From contig JBOFDS010000012.1 of assembly GCA_051647245.1 (NCBI GenBank), forward strand, positions 124,001-188,000: a DNA stretch of 64,000 bases, given 5' to 3'. A program made the position numbers and the translations under genes. Source of the stretch: Brevinema_A sp051647245. Its GTDB lineage: Bacteria; Spirochaetota; Brevinematia; Brevinematales; Brevinemataceae. Shown piece by piece: positions 26,081-34,905 of this stretch (position 1 is the stretch's first letter; every line of letters begins with the position of its first letter). The notes below the pieces were generated by a model. That model was not told the origin of the DNA, made no database searches, and worked only from the letters and a program-made list of their open reading frames with translations.

Positions 26081-26527
26081 ATGATGGATTCAATCAAAAA
26101 AGAAATCGAAAAAGAAATCGAAGCTAGCCAAGTCTTTTTGAAGTTAGCAATTGCTTCCCAAAAATTAGGCTATCTCAATGCAGCTCAATTCTTCCTCAAC
26201 GAAGCAAGAGAAGATATCGGGCATGCCTTTGAATATGCTGTGGAGCTTGATAAGCACGATGGGCTCAACGAAACCCATAAAAACATCACAGATATCACAG
26301 CAGATTATAAAAAACTTGAAGAAGGCGCGATTGCTCGTTTGACAGAGATGGAAAATAAAACTCGCTCCGCAAACAAAATCTCTACAATTCCTTTCGTCCA
26401 TAAAATGATCCAAGCGCACTCCGACGAAGCATATAAAGCCAAAAAACTCCTCGAAAAAGTTTCTATCTTGGATAATCAAGAAGCGATCAAAGATATTGAT
26501 GAATTATTTGAAGAATTAGGCGAATAA
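26081..26527 (+). CDS. Ferritin-like four-helix protein
   Basis: Probable iron-binding cytoplasmic protein of 148 residues. Helix A has KEIEASQVFLKLA (Glu14) and helix B has AAQFFLNEAREDIGHAFEY (Glu44, Asp45, His48), matching the ferritin ExxH region with Asp where one Glu is usual. Helix C (about 70-95) has KKLEEGAIARLTEMENKT and helix D HKMIQAHSDEAYKAKKLLEKV. It is about 15-20 residues shorter than FtnA and lacks the final helix. AAGGAG precedes the ATG. A bacterial non-haem ferritin is the best guess; a rubrerythrin-type diiron protein without rubredoxin is the alternative. Confidence 0.7.
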   Translation: MMDSIKKEIEKEIEASQVFLKLAIASQKLGYLNAAQFFLNEAREDIGHAFEYAVELDKHDGLNETHKNITDITADYKKLEEGAIARLTEMENKTRSANKISTIPFVHKMIQAHSDEAYKAKKLLEKVSILDNQEAIKDIDELFEELGE

Positions 26528-26541
26528 ATCTCTTTTATGAG

Positions 26542-26570
26542 TTGTCAAAATCCTTAATATCATTTATAAT
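26542..26570 (+). promoter_or_regulatory. Promoter of the arylsulfotransferase gene
   Basis: TTGTCA, 17 bases, TATAAT. The -35 overlaps a TTG that would otherwise be read as a start, so the ATG at 26593 is the start. Confidence 0.7.
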
Positions 26571-26592
26571 AATGGTATTAAGGAGACTCCTC

Positions 26593-28233
26593 ATGAAAAA
26601 ATTAACATTAGTGATGCTCTGTCTATTAGCATCCTGTCAAAAAATCACTTATCAAAATATCCCAAATACAGCTCTCATCGATTCTTCCACTTCTTACTTC
26701 AAGCTCAATCCTCACAAAATCGCCCCTCTCTCCGCTGAATTACATATTTCTTCGCCTGTCCCAGAACTCACCATCACCGTCAAAGGTCAAGATGGAATTG
26801 ATTCTGATATTAGCTATACTTGGAAGAATTCCACTAATACCGTTTTTCCTGTTTTGGGGATGTATTTCGATCACACGAATACGGTAATTTTATCCTCACC
26901 AAATCAAGAAGACAAAGTCTTGAGCGTTGTTATCACCAATACCCACAGTGAATTCATTAAAGATATTTCTGTCCTCCAAAACAATCGTCCTAATAATGCA
27001 GATCGACAAAATTTCTTAACATTTTTGAATCCTGTCGGAGTGTTAAAAGATCTCTTTGCTGTGGACAATTATGGTAAGATCAGATGGTATCTGATTTCCA
27101 GCAATGAACTTCACGCGATGAAATTTGAGCATAATGAAGAAACAATCTTCTCTGTTCTTGATGCAAGCTCTCCTCAAATTTTGACCTACAATATGACTGG
27201 GAAATTATTAAAAACCCTCAAAGGGCCTCAAAAAAATTCTTACAACACAAAAGACGCAACAAAACGTTTTCACCATGATTTCTACACTCTTAAAAATGGC
27301 AACACCATCATTTTAGATAAATCTCGTTACGGTGTTGAGGATCTCATCATCGAACTAGATCCTAAGGGAAAAGTTATGAAAGAGATTTTGATTGGAGATT
27401 GGATTAGAAAAAGCGTAAACGGCGACAAAAACGATAATAGTGGTTTGGAGCGTTTTATCTACGACTCAGAAAATAATCCTAGTGATGATCTGAGTGGTAC
27501 CACCTACCCTGGGATGCCAAATTTAGCCAATGCTATTGACTGGGCTCATATTAATGCCTTAAGCTTTGATGAAGAGACACAGACCATCTTCTTATCCTTC
27601 CGTCAACATGGGATTTTTGCTTTTGATTATCAACAGGAAACACTCAAATGGATTTTTATCCGAGAAGACTACACGATCCCTGTCGGAAATTTAGCATTCT
27701 ATAAGCTACCAAGAGACATGGAATTTGTGCACCAAAATGAGAAGCTAAAACCTTTCATCATCAATGGGGGGCCAGATCATCCTCACGCTATTACCTACCT
27801 TTCTAATAATAAATGGATGGTTTTTGATAATTCAGGCAACGACGGCGACTTCCCTCAAGAAGGATCTCGACTCATGGTATTTTCTATTAATGAGGAGAAA
27901 AAAACAGCGAATATTCATTTTGATTACAGGCATCTGGATAAAAATGGATCCTTTGTCTATTCGCAAGTTGTCTCCGATATTGATAAAACACCTTTTGATA
28001 GTTATATTGGGACATTTGGGACAAAAGCTCCCTTCGTGATCGCTGAAATTGATAAAAATAAGAAGACTATCTTTGATCTTCGTGTAAATCTCAGAGGCAG
28101 CAATGAAGAAAATGAAAGTGATATTGCTCTGCCTATTTCTTGCCCTATCACTCAGCTTAGTTTGAACGGGATTATGCTTTATCGCTCGGAATACCAAGCT
28201 ATATACCCATCTAAGTATCTTTCGATTGACTAA
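26593..28233 (+). CDS. Arylsulfotransferase (ASST)-family lipoprotein
   Basis: Likely transfers sulfate from one phenolic sulfate ester to another phenol outside the cytoplasm. The signal peptide ends in LLASC with Cys15, so it is a lipoprotein, unlike soluble periplasmic E. coli AssT. The family active-site set appears to be present: His228 (HHDFYTLKNGNTII), His319 (DWAHINAL), Arg337 (LSFRQHG) and His398 (HPHAITYL), corresponding by position in the fold to the four catalytic residues of the E. coli enzyme. A beta-propeller-like repeat pattern fills residues 150-500. AAGGAG lies seven bases before ATG 26593. Monocistronic; no dsbA/dsbB partner is nearby. Substrate unknown. Confidence 0.8.
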   Translation: MKKLTLVMLCLLASCQKITYQNIPNTALIDSSTSYFKLNPHKIAPLSAELHISSPVPELTITVKGQDGIDSDISYTWKNSTNTVFPVLGMYFDHTNTVILSSPNQEDKVLSVVITNTHSEFIKDISVLQNNRPNNADRQNFLTFLNPVGVLKDLFAVDNYGKIRWYLISSNELHAMKFEHNEETIFSVLDASSPQILTYNMTGKLLKTLKGPQKNSYNTKDATKRFHHDFYTLKNGNTIILDKSRYGVEDLIIELDPKGKVMKEILIGDWIRKSVNGDKNDNSGLERFIYDSENNPSDDLSGTTYPGMPNLANAIDWAHINALSFDEETQTIFLSFRQHGIFAFDYQQETLKWIFIREDYTIPVGNLAFYKLPRDMEFVHQNEKLKPFIINGGPDHPHAITYLSNNKWMVFDNSGNDGDFPQEGSRLMVFSINEEKKTANIHFDYRHLDKNGSFVYSQVVSDIDKTPFDSYIGTFGTKAPFVIAEIDKNKKTIFDLRVNLRGSNEENESDIALPISCPITQLSLNGIMLYRSEYQAIYPSKYLSID

Positions 28234-28243
28234 ATAGAATCAT

Positions 28244-28276
28244 AAAACTCCCCTAAATTAGGGGAGTTTTATTTTG
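28244..28276. terminator. Bidirectional terminator
   Basis: AAAACTCCCC, TAAATTA, GGGGAGTTTT, then ATTTTG, between the convergent ASST and lepB genes. Confidence 0.85.
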
Positions 28277-28283
28277 TTGATTT

Positions 28284-29258
28284 TTATTTTTTGAGATTGA
28301 GATTGAAGCCAACTCTGTTTAATGGCCAATAGCGGAACAAAATACGTCCATAAATATGATTTCTTGGCACAAAACCAAAGTAACGTCCGTCCTCACTAAA
28401 ATCTCTGTTATCACCCATCATAAAGTAATAATCATCTTTTGGTGTCCATTCGGTGATTTCGCTTGTATTTTGATAAATTTTTCCATGAACTAATGATGTT
28501 ACTTTACGAGATTCTCTCTCGATAAGCATAGAAAGAAGATATTTTTCGTAAGAACTTGCCTCGGATAAGACAATTTTCTGACCCTTTTTAGGAACACGAA
28601 CTTTGGGGAAACCATGAACCACTAGCTCCCTAATGTCATTCATAAAATGCTCTTGATCAAATAAAGAAATATCGGCTTCACGACGAGCTAATTTTTGAGG
28701 AACGTGTTGGATTAGACGCTGATAGCGATCGGTTTTTTCTTGATAAAGATCCATCGTGATGTTACCATATCGCTTACCACCACTGTATAAGGGTTGAATC
28801 TCATGTTTAAGGAAGCCTTCATTGATTTTTTGTCCATTAAGATAGAGCTCACTATTGGTCATGGAAATCTCATCTCCAGGCGTAGCAACAATTCTTTTGA
28901 CCAAGATTTTTGGATTGCTAAAAGTATTATCTCTATTAATCAAAGAAAGCGACAAGAACGTAATAAGCTGATCACCAAAAGAAGGAACCTTCCACTCAGG
29001 AGAAACAAAAACAACCATATCGTTTGCTTTAGGTGTTGTGAAATTAGGGAGCTTTTTGTTCAAAACAGGGATATAAGCCCCAAGACTCACCTTTTCGACC
29101 ATCAAAGTATCACCAACTAATAAATTAGGAACCATAGACTGCGATGGAATCTGAGATGCCTCGATCAAAAACGTACGAATTAGTAAAGCAAGCAAGTACG
29201 TAGATGCAAATATTTTTATATTCTCTTGAAGAGATTCTTTTTTTTGTTTTTTAGCCAT
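28284..29258 (-). CDS. lepB: Signal peptidase I
   Basis: Inner-membrane Ser/Lys protease that removes Sec signal peptides. One N-terminal helix (14-34), then catalytic Ser41 in PSQSMVPNLL and Lys121 in ILVKRIVATPGD; the last conserved box is GDNRDFSEDGRYFGFV near 285. At 324 residues it has an insertion of about 100 residues between the Lys box and the last box compared with Bacillus enzymes, like other spirochaetal forms. Last gene of the PIN/TRAM-ispF-lepB operon, 18 bases after ispF. Confidence 0.93.
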   Translation of the reverse strand: MAKKQKKESLQENIKIFASTYLLALLIRTFLIEASQIPSQSMVPNLLVGDTLMVEKVSLGAYIPVLNKKLPNFTTPKANDMVVFVSPEWKVPSFGDQLITFLSLSLINRDNTFSNPKILVKRIVATPGDEISMTNSELYLNGQKINEGFLKHEIQPLYSGGKRYGNITMDLYQEKTDRYQRLIQHVPQKLARREADISLFDQEHFMNDIRELVVHGFPKVRVPKKGQKIVLSEASSYEKYLLSMLIERESRKVTSLVHGKIYQNTSEITEWTPKDDYYFMMGDNRDFSEDGRYFGFVPRNHIYGRILFRYWPLNRVGFNLNLKK

Positions 29259-29276
29259 GACAAATTCTCGTACCTA

Positions 29277-29738
29277 TTATTTTTCCATAAAAAGAACGTT
29301 AACAAACGCTTCAATGGTATTAATTCTTGTATTTTCAGTGGTCTTTCCACGGACAGAAACCCGATCTATCGACAATCCCAACAGCTCAGAAATATTTTGT
29401 CTCATAGCCATCGCATGTGGTGCAATTTTGGGTTGATCGCAAATAATTACAATATCAATATTACCAATATTATAATTTTTAAGATTATCAAAGGCATAGG
29501 TGACAAATTCTTTACTATCTTTATTTTTATGAGCAGGATCCGTGTTAGAAAACACAATCCCAATATCTGTTCCTTGAACACTCAGCATAGCATCTGTCAA
29601 AGCATGATAAACCACATCTCCATCAGAATGTGCCCCATCAATTTCAAGACCACAAGGGATCAAGACCCCACCAAGAACAATAGAACCAGACTCAACATTA
29701 TGTGTGCGATGAAGATCATAACCTAAAGCAATACGCAT
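29277..29738 (-). CDS. ispF: 2-C-methyl-D-erythritol 2,4-cyclodiphosphate synthase
   Basis: Cyclises CDP-methylerythritol phosphate in the non-mevalonate isoprenoid pathway, so the organism uses MEP. The metal ligands Asp8, His10 (GYDLHR) and His45 (YHALTDA) are present, as are HSDGD at 37-41 and DIGIVFSNTD at 58-67. The C-terminal box reads KTTENTRIN, shortened relative to the usual KATTTE-GF form. At 153 residues it is of normal length. Its ATG abuts the stop of the PIN/TRAM gene (TAAATG), so translation is coupled. No ispD is adjacent. Confidence 0.93.
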   Translation of the reverse strand: MRIALGYDLHRTHNVESGSIVLGGVLIPCGLEIDGAHSDGDVVYHALTDAMLSVQGTDIGIVFSNTDPAHKNKDSKEFVTYAFDNLKNYNIGNIDIVIICDQPKIAPHAMAMRQNISELLGLSIDRVSVRGKTTENTRINTIEAFVNVLFMEK

Positions 29739-30707
29739 TTATACCACCTCTGTAAAAATAATACGTCCAGCTGGCGTTTGAAGGAGGCTGGTGACTTGCA
29801 ATTTCATTCTTTTACCGACAAGATGTGCGCCATTTGCCACAACAACCATCGTTCCATCAGGAAGATAGCCCAAGCCTTGACCATGCTCTTTACCTTCTTT
29901 TACAATATCAAGCTCCAATTCTTCACCAGGTAAGAGGACTGGTTTGATAGCATTAACAAGATCGTTGATATTGAGAACTTCAACACCCTCAATTTTGGCA
30001 ACTTTATTGAGATTATAATCACTTGTAAAGAGAGCGTAGTTTTTTTCTTTTGCGAGGGCGACAAGTTTTGAGTCGACACCTTTGATATTTGGGTAGTCAT
30101 TTGTTACAATATTGAGCGTAATGTTTTTTTGTTCATGAAGAAGATTTAAGACGTCCAATCCTCGTCTTGCTCGGCTACGCTTGACACTATCTTGAGAATC
30201 AGCCAAAGCTTGGATCTCATTCAAGACGAATTTTGGAACAATAATCATTCCTGTAATAAATCCTGTTGCAACCATATCATTGATGCGTCCATCAATAATA
30301 ACACTAGTATCAAGCAATTTAAAATCAAAAGGACTCTCATGATGAGCATTTTCACTCACATAAGAAAAAGGACTCGTGCTGGATTGTGAAGGAGCCATGA
30401 AAGGAAGGTAAAAACCTAGATAAGAAAAAATCACCAAAAGATAAGGCTCTAAATTGATAGGAAAAATCATGTGCATAATGATAGAAATCACTTTTCCACA
30501 CGCAAAACCCGCTAACAAACCTATCTGTGAAAACAAATAGACACTTCTTTTAGGATAAAAAAGATGTGCAAATCCAAGAGTTACAAACAAGGAAATTCCT
30601 GCAAATAAAAAAACTAGAGCTTGTTTTCCTGTTGTCATAAATTGACCGAGGGCCATTACGATAAAAAACACAATAAGCCAACGATGCTTCAGCCACAAAT
30701 CTTTCAT
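29739..30707 (-). CDS. Membrane PIN-TRAM protein (YacL family)
   Basis: 322 residues. Four helices in the first 105 residues, then a PIN nuclease-like domain (about 128-245) with LLDTSVIIDGRI (Asp133, Asp139), VLNEIQALADS (Glu) and DSKLVALAKEK (Asp), then a TRAM RNA-binding domain (about 255-320: VKEGKEHGQGLGYLPDG). This is the YacL/YlaK plan. RNase activity is possible but not established for the family. Promoter and AGGAG present. It heads the operon with ispF and lepB, resembling the Firmicute order in which yacL lies by ispD/ispF. Confidence 0.87.
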   Translation of the reverse strand: MKDLWLKHRWLIVFFIVMALGQFMTTGKQALVFLFAGISLFVTLGFAHLFYPKRSVYLFSQIGLLAGFACGKVISIIMHMIFPINLEPYLLVIFSYLGFYLPFMAPSQSSTSPFSYVSENAHHESPFDFKLLDTSVIIDGRINDMVATGFITGMIIVPKFVLNEIQALADSQDSVKRSRARRGLDVLNLLHEQKNITLNIVTNDYPNIKGVDSKLVALAKEKNYALFTSDYNLNKVAKIEGVEVLNINDLVNAIKPVLLPGEELELDIVKEGKEHGQGLGYLPDGTMVVVANGAHLVGKRMKLQVTSLLQTPAGRIIFTEVV

Positions 30708-30735
30708 AAAAACTCCTAAGTATTTCCGAAGTTAT

Positions 30736-30764
30736 ATTTTAATATATTTTTCAAAGAATCTCAA
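30736..30764 (-). promoter_or_regulatory. Promoter of the PIN/TRAM-ispF-lepB operon
   Basis: Minus strand TTGAGA (30764-30759), 17 bases, TAAAAT (30741-30736). No terminator separates it from malQ upstream, so read-through is possible. Confidence 0.55.
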
Positions 30765-30782
30765 AAATTACACCAAAGAAAT

Positions 30783-32258
30783 TTAAGAAATATTTCTATG
30801 CGTATCTTTTGTCGTTTGAGCTAGCCATTTGCGAATCTTGGAAGTCGGAATCTGATCAAGTCTCCATGACCAATTCCCCCCAAGAATCGCAGGAGTATTA
30901 ATTCTAGATTCATTATCCAAACCCAATAAATCCTGCATCGTCGTGATCGCAATGTTCGCAGAAGATCGCCAAACCTCCTCAATAAATAAAGAACTCATAC
31001 TATGTTGTGTTAGAATATTTAATTTGAAATATTCTTGAGCCTTGGAAATGGATTCTTGTCTTGATTGGTCATGAAACCAGCCTTCCACCGTATCGTTATC
31101 ATGAGTGGCCGTGTAATAAACGGTATTTTGACTAACTTGAGCTGGAAGATGCGGAGAATCTGCCCCACCATCAAAAGCAAAAAGCAAAACACGCATATTA
31201 GGATATCCCACAAACTCAATCAATTTCTCCACCTCAGGAGTGATAATACCCAAATCCTCCACGATCATTCTCCCATCAGGGAAAGTAGACTTTATTTGTT
31301 CAAAAAATCTCTCTCCAGGTACGTGTACCCAAGATCCATTTCTTGCCGTAAGCTCATTTTTTGGGACAGCCCAATAAGACTCAAAACCACGAAAATGATC
31401 CAAGCGCAGCACATGAAACATCTTGAGAGACGCTCCAATCCTATCAATCCACCAAGAAAATCCATCTTTTTCTAAATTCTCCCAATGATAAAGAGGATTC
31501 CCCCAAAGTTGTCCATCTTCGCTGAAATAATCAGGCGGAACACCCGCTACAGCCTTAAGTGCACCATTATTATCGAGTTGGAAATATTCAGGGTAGACCC
31601 AAAGATCAACAGAATCTTCTGAAACAAAAATCGGTAAATCTCCTATCAATTCAACACCTTTGAACTCTGCATATTCCTTGATTGTAAACCATTGCTCAAA
31701 GAATTCTCCTTGAATAAAAATGTGGAACATTTTCTCGTCTTGAATTGTGTCGAGAAGATCCTTTGAAAGAGTAGTTTTAAATCGAGCTTCAGGCCAATTG
31801 GCACGCGACTCAAAACCAAAATGATTCTTTAAAGCCATAAATGTAGAAAAATCATCAAGCCACCAATATTTTTTTAACAACTCTTTCGCTTCAGCTCCAT
31901 CAAATCGACTATTCTGATACGCTTTTCGCAGGAGAGGGTATTTTTGTTCCCATAAAATAGCATAATCAACTCGAGTAGTAGATTTTAAGGTCTGAAGATC
32001 CTCGTGCTCAAGCCAACCCTTACACATAAGTGTTTTAAGATCAATAAAATAAGGATTCCCCGCATAACTAGAGTAACTTTGGTAAGGGGAATCACCATAA
32101 GACGTCATACCCACAGGGAGGACTTGCCAATAATGTTGATTAGAGTCAGCTAAAAAATCAATGAATTCATAAGCTCCATGTCCTAGTGTTCCAATAGGTT
32201 CATCACTTGGTAAAGAAAAGATAGGCATCAAAATGCCGGATTGTCGTTGATTAAGCAT
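30783..32258 (-). CDS. malQ: 4-alpha-glucanotransferase (amylomaltase, GH77)
   Basis: Moves alpha-1,4 glucan chains between maltodextrins in the cytoplasm. GH77 marks: GTLGHGAYEFIDFL near 23-36, QVLPVGMTSYGDSPYQS near 45-61, nucleophile Asp287 in LRLDHFRGFESYW, Glu334 in IVEDLG, and THDND at 385-389. At 491 residues it is the compact bacterial form. AGGAG lies before the ATG. Divergent from the NhaC antiporter gene. With glgB it indicates glycogen/maltodextrin turnover. Confidence 0.95.
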   Translation of the reverse strand: MLNQRQSGILMPIFSLPSDEPIGTLGHGAYEFIDFLADSNQHYWQVLPVGMTSYGDSPYQSYSSYAGNPYFIDLKTLMCKGWLEHEDLQTLKSTTRVDYAILWEQKYPLLRKAYQNSRFDGAEAKELLKKYWWLDDFSTFMALKNHFGFESRANWPEARFKTTLSKDLLDTIQDEKMFHIFIQGEFFEQWFTIKEYAEFKGVELIGDLPIFVSEDSVDLWVYPEYFQLDNNGALKAVAGVPPDYFSEDGQLWGNPLYHWENLEKDGFSWWIDRIGASLKMFHVLRLDHFRGFESYWAVPKNELTARNGSWVHVPGERFFEQIKSTFPDGRMIVEDLGIITPEVEKLIEFVGYPNMRVLLFAFDGGADSPHLPAQVSQNTVYYTATHDNDTVEGWFHDQSRQESISKAQEYFKLNILTQHSMSSLFIEEVWRSSANIAITTMQDLLGLDNESRINTPAILGGNWSWRLDQIPTSKIRKWLAQTTKDTHRNIS

Positions 32259-32345
32259 ATTTACTCTCCTAAAATTATTTTTTTCTTATAAGTTAATATA
32301 GGAAGAATTTGACAATTCGCCAAGAATTTCTACAAAATCTCTAGT

Positions 32346-32374
32346 TTGCAATATTGATTTTTTCATGTTATAAT
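32346..32374 (+). promoter_or_regulatory. Promoter of the first NhaC gene
   Basis: TTGCAA, 17 bases, TATAAT, 42 bases before the start at 32417. The in-frame TTG at 32354 lies inside the promoter and cannot be the start. Confidence 0.6.
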
Positions 32375-32416
32375 AGGGATAAATCACAATATCATCAGAT
32401 TAAGAGGAGAATGTCG

Positions 32417-33715
32417 ATGAAAAATACTCAAGCATCTTTTAAGGGTATTATCCCTTTTCTTGTTTTTATTATTCTCTATTTAGGAGCAGGGATTGCTTTC
32501 CATATGCAAGGCGTAGGAATGGCGTTTTATCAGCTTCCAGCGCCTATGGCAATGTTAGCTGCTATTATCGTGGCATTTATGTTATTCAGAGGCAGCATCC
32601 AAGATAAATTCAACCATTTCGTTGATGGTTGTGGAAATCATGATATTATGATTATGTGTATGGTTTATATTCTTGCTGGTGCATTTGCTACCGTAACGAA
32701 AGCGATTGGCGGGGTAGAATCTGCTGCCAATCTCGGACTAAGTATTATTCCTCCTCAATATATCGCCGCAGGTATTTTTACTATTGCGTGTTTTATTTCT
32801 ATTTCTATTGGGACCTCTGTAGGAACAATTGTTGCTTTGGGGCCTATCGGTATTGATCTTGCATCGAAATCTGGCGTGAGTGCCGCTTTAATTATTGCAG
32901 CAATTCTTGGTGGTGCAATGTTTGGAGACAATCTTTCTTTCATTTCTGATACAACAATCGCAGCCACACGTTCCCAAAAATGTGATATGAAAGACAAATT
33001 TCGTGTGAATTCTGTGATTGCATTTCCTGCAGCTATCATCACCATCATTCTCTTATTGATCTTTGGACGTCCTGAAACTATCGTTACTGTGAGCAGTTAT
33101 GAGTATAATTGGGTAACGATCTTGCCTTATCTTTTTGTCTTGATCGCTGCCGCAAATGGGCTCAATGTATTTATTGTCCTGGTCTTGAGCACAATTTTTG
33201 CGGGGGTTATTGGCTTTGCAAGTGGTGCATTCACATTTATGGGATGGGTCAACCAAGTCTATAACGGCTTCACAGGTATGACAGAGATTTTCCTACTTTC
33301 TCTCTTTACGGGAGGACTTGCAAGAATGAGCAAGGAAGAAGGTGGAATTTCTTGGATCCTCAAGAATGTTAAGAAAATGATTCAAGGCAAAAAAACTGCA
33401 GAACTTGGCGTTGGTATCTTAAGCTCTTTAACAGGCATGGCTACCGCTAACAACACCGTTGCAATCATCATTGCCGGCCCTGTCGCAAAAGAAATCTCTA
33501 ACAAATACGACCTCGAACCAAAACGAGTTGCAAGCTTGCTCGATATTTTTGCATCCATTGTACAAGGAATTCTTCCTTACGGTGCACAGATGTTGATTAT
33601 TTTGAGCTTCACACAAGGTGCTGTTGGACCTGTGGAAGTAATCCCATTCATGTGGTATTCCTTCCTATTACTAGGAATGACCATCATTTCTATTATGATT
33701 CCTAAAAAAGCTTAA
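32417..33715 (+). CDS. NhaC-family Na+/H+ antiporter (first copy)
   Basis: About 432 residues with 11-12 helices. Family marks: ISIGTSVGTIVALGPIG near 135, GGAMFGDNLSFISDTTIAA near 165-185 (the NhaC GD-SPISDTT site), and TGMATANNTVAIIIAGP near 335. It exchanges Na+ for H+ or carries an organic acid (MleN-like members swap malate and lactate). Start: AGGAG lies seven bases before ATG 32417; ATG 32411 is too close to the ribosome site. Alone between its promoter and terminator. A second member lies at 46024. Confidence 0.85.
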   Translation: MKNTQASFKGIIPFLVFIILYLGAGIAFHMQGVGMAFYQLPAPMAMLAAIIVAFMLFRGSIQDKFNHFVDGCGNHDIMIMCMVYILAGAFATVTKAIGGVESAANLGLSIIPPQYIAAGIFTIACFISISIGTSVGTIVALGPIGIDLASKSGVSAALIIAAILGGAMFGDNLSFISDTTIAATRSQKCDMKDKFRVNSVIAFPAAIITIILLLIFGRPETIVTVSSYEYNWVTILPYLFVLIAAANGLNVFIVLVLSTIFAGVIGFASGAFTFMGWVNQVYNGFTGMTEIFLLSLFTGGLARMSKEEGGISWILKNVKKMIQGKKTAELGVGILSSLTGMATANNTVAIIIAGPVAKEISNKYDLEPKRVASLLDIFASIVQGILPYGAQMLIILSFTQGAVGPVEVIPFMWYSFLLLGMTIISIMIPKKA

Positions 33716-33718
33716 ATT

Positions 33719-33750
33719 TTTCCCCTTCTCAAATGAGGGGGATTTCTTTT
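33719..33750 (+). terminator. Terminator after the first NhaC gene
   Basis: CCCC-TT-CTC, AAAT, GAG-GGGG hairpin with a two-base bulge, followed by ATTTCTTTT. Confidence 0.7.
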
Positions 33751-33760
33751 AGATTCTTGT

Positions 33761-33789
33761 TTGACAAAAAGAAAGAATCATATTACAAT
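33761..33789 (+). promoter_or_regulatory. Promoter of galE
   Basis: TTGACA, 17 bases, TACAAT, 27 bases before the ATG with AGGAG between. Confidence 0.65.
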
Positions 33790-33815
33790 AAAATGAACTG
33801 TTTAGGAGTAATCAC

Positions 33816-34805
33816 ATGAAGAACGTTTTAGTTGTTGGTGGGGCTGGATATATCGGATCCCACACTGTTAAATTGTTGAAAGAAAAAGGCTACAATCCTG
33901 TTGTTTTAGACAATTTATCCAAAGGTCATATTGAATCATTAGAAAAAATCGATCCTACAATCCCTTTTATTAAAGGGGATTTGTCGGACAAAGCACTCTT
34001 AAAAGAGACTTTTGCCAAGTATCAGATCGAGACCGTCATGCACTTTGCGGCATTTATTGAAGTAGGAACTTCCGTAGCAGATCCTGCATCATATTATGAC
34101 AATAATTTTATTAAGGTTTTTCACTTGATCGAGGCAATGCGTGAGTCCAACGTCAATAATTTTGTTTTTAGTAGCACTGCAGCAACTTTTGGAAATCCTC
34201 AAGCCGATCTCATTGATGAAACACACTCTCAATTACCTATCAATCCTTACGGAACCACAAAACTCCATGTAGAACACATGCTCAAAGATTATGCATATGC
34301 CTACAAAAACTTTCATTATACTATTTTTAGGTATTTTAATGCTTGTGGCTCAGATGTTGATGGTAAAATTGGGCAGTCTTACGAGCCTGCGACACACCTA
34401 CTTACCATTATGATGCAAGCTGCATCTGGCAAAAGAGAGCAATTAAATATTTTTGGAACGGATTACCCTACTCCTGATGGCACCTGTATTCGCGACTACA
34501 TCCACGTAACAGATCTAGCTGAGGCTCATATCCTTGGTATGGAACGTATGATCAAAGAAAAAGTGTCTGATGATTTCAATCTTGGAACAGGAAATGGTTT
34601 TTCTGTCAAAGAAATGGTTGTAAAAGCTAAGGAAATCACAGGTATTGATTTCAAAGTTATTGAATCAGCAAGACGTGAAGGTGATCCCGCTCTCTTAGTG
34701 GCAAATCCTGCTAAAGCCAACAAAGTCCTCAATTGGAAAACCAAATATGATTTAACAGATATGGTGAAGTCAGCTTGGAATTGGGAACAAAATAAAACTT
34801 ACTAA
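33816..34805 (+). CDS. galE: UDP-glucose 4-epimerase
   Basis: Interconverts UDP-glucose and UDP-galactose with bound NAD, for galactose use or cell-envelope sugars. Extended SDR: GGAGYIGSH at 8-16, MHFAAFIEVGTSV near 75-87, catalytic SST at 119-121, Tyr145 and Lys149 in NPYGTTKLHVE, FRYFNACG near 170, and DGTCIRDYIHVTDLAEAH near 223-240. At 329 residues it has normal length. Monocistronic. No leloir kinase or transferase genes are nearby, so an envelope role is as likely as galactose use. Confidence 0.93.
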   Translation: MKNVLVVGGAGYIGSHTVKLLKEKGYNPVVLDNLSKGHIESLEKIDPTIPFIKGDLSDKALLKETFAKYQIETVMHFAAFIEVGTSVADPASYYDNNFIKVFHLIEAMRESNVNNFVFSSTAATFGNPQADLIDETHSQLPINPYGTTKLHVEHMLKDYAYAYKNFHYTIFRYFNACGSDVDGKIGQSYEPATHLLTIMMQAASGKREQLNIFGTDYPTPDGTCIRDYIHVTDLAEAHILGMERMIKEKVSDDFNLGTGNGFSVKEMVVKAKEITGIDFKVIESARREGDPALLVANPAKANKVLNWKTKYDLTDMVKSAWNWEQNKTY

Positions 34806-34811
34806 TAACCA

Positions 34812-34843
34812 AAAACCCCTCGTAATGAGGGGTTTTATTTTGA
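34812..34843 (+). terminator. Terminator after galE
   Basis: AAAACCCCTC, GTAAT, GAGGGGTTTT, then ATTTTG. Confidence 0.85.
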
Positions 34844-34859
34844 TTAAATAGAGACAAAC

Positions 34860-34890
34860 AAAAACCTCCTCGTAATGAGGAGGTTTTTTA
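34860..34890 (-). terminator. Terminator of the LDH-family gene
   Basis: AAAACCTCCTC, GTAAT, GAGGAGGTTTTTT. It has the same pentaloop as the galE terminator 30 bases away. On the minus strand it follows the dehydrogenase gene; it may also back up galE. Confidence 0.8.
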
Positions 34891-34905
34891 TGATTTTCAA
34901 ATAAC

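Noticed and set aside
26542..26592. Longer arylsulfotransferase from TTG 26542
   Set aside because: It lies in the promoter, and ATG 26593 has a strong ribosome site followed by a proper lipoprotein signal.
32354..32416. Longer NhaC protein from TTG 32354
   Set aside because: The TTG lies between the -35 and -10 of the promoter.
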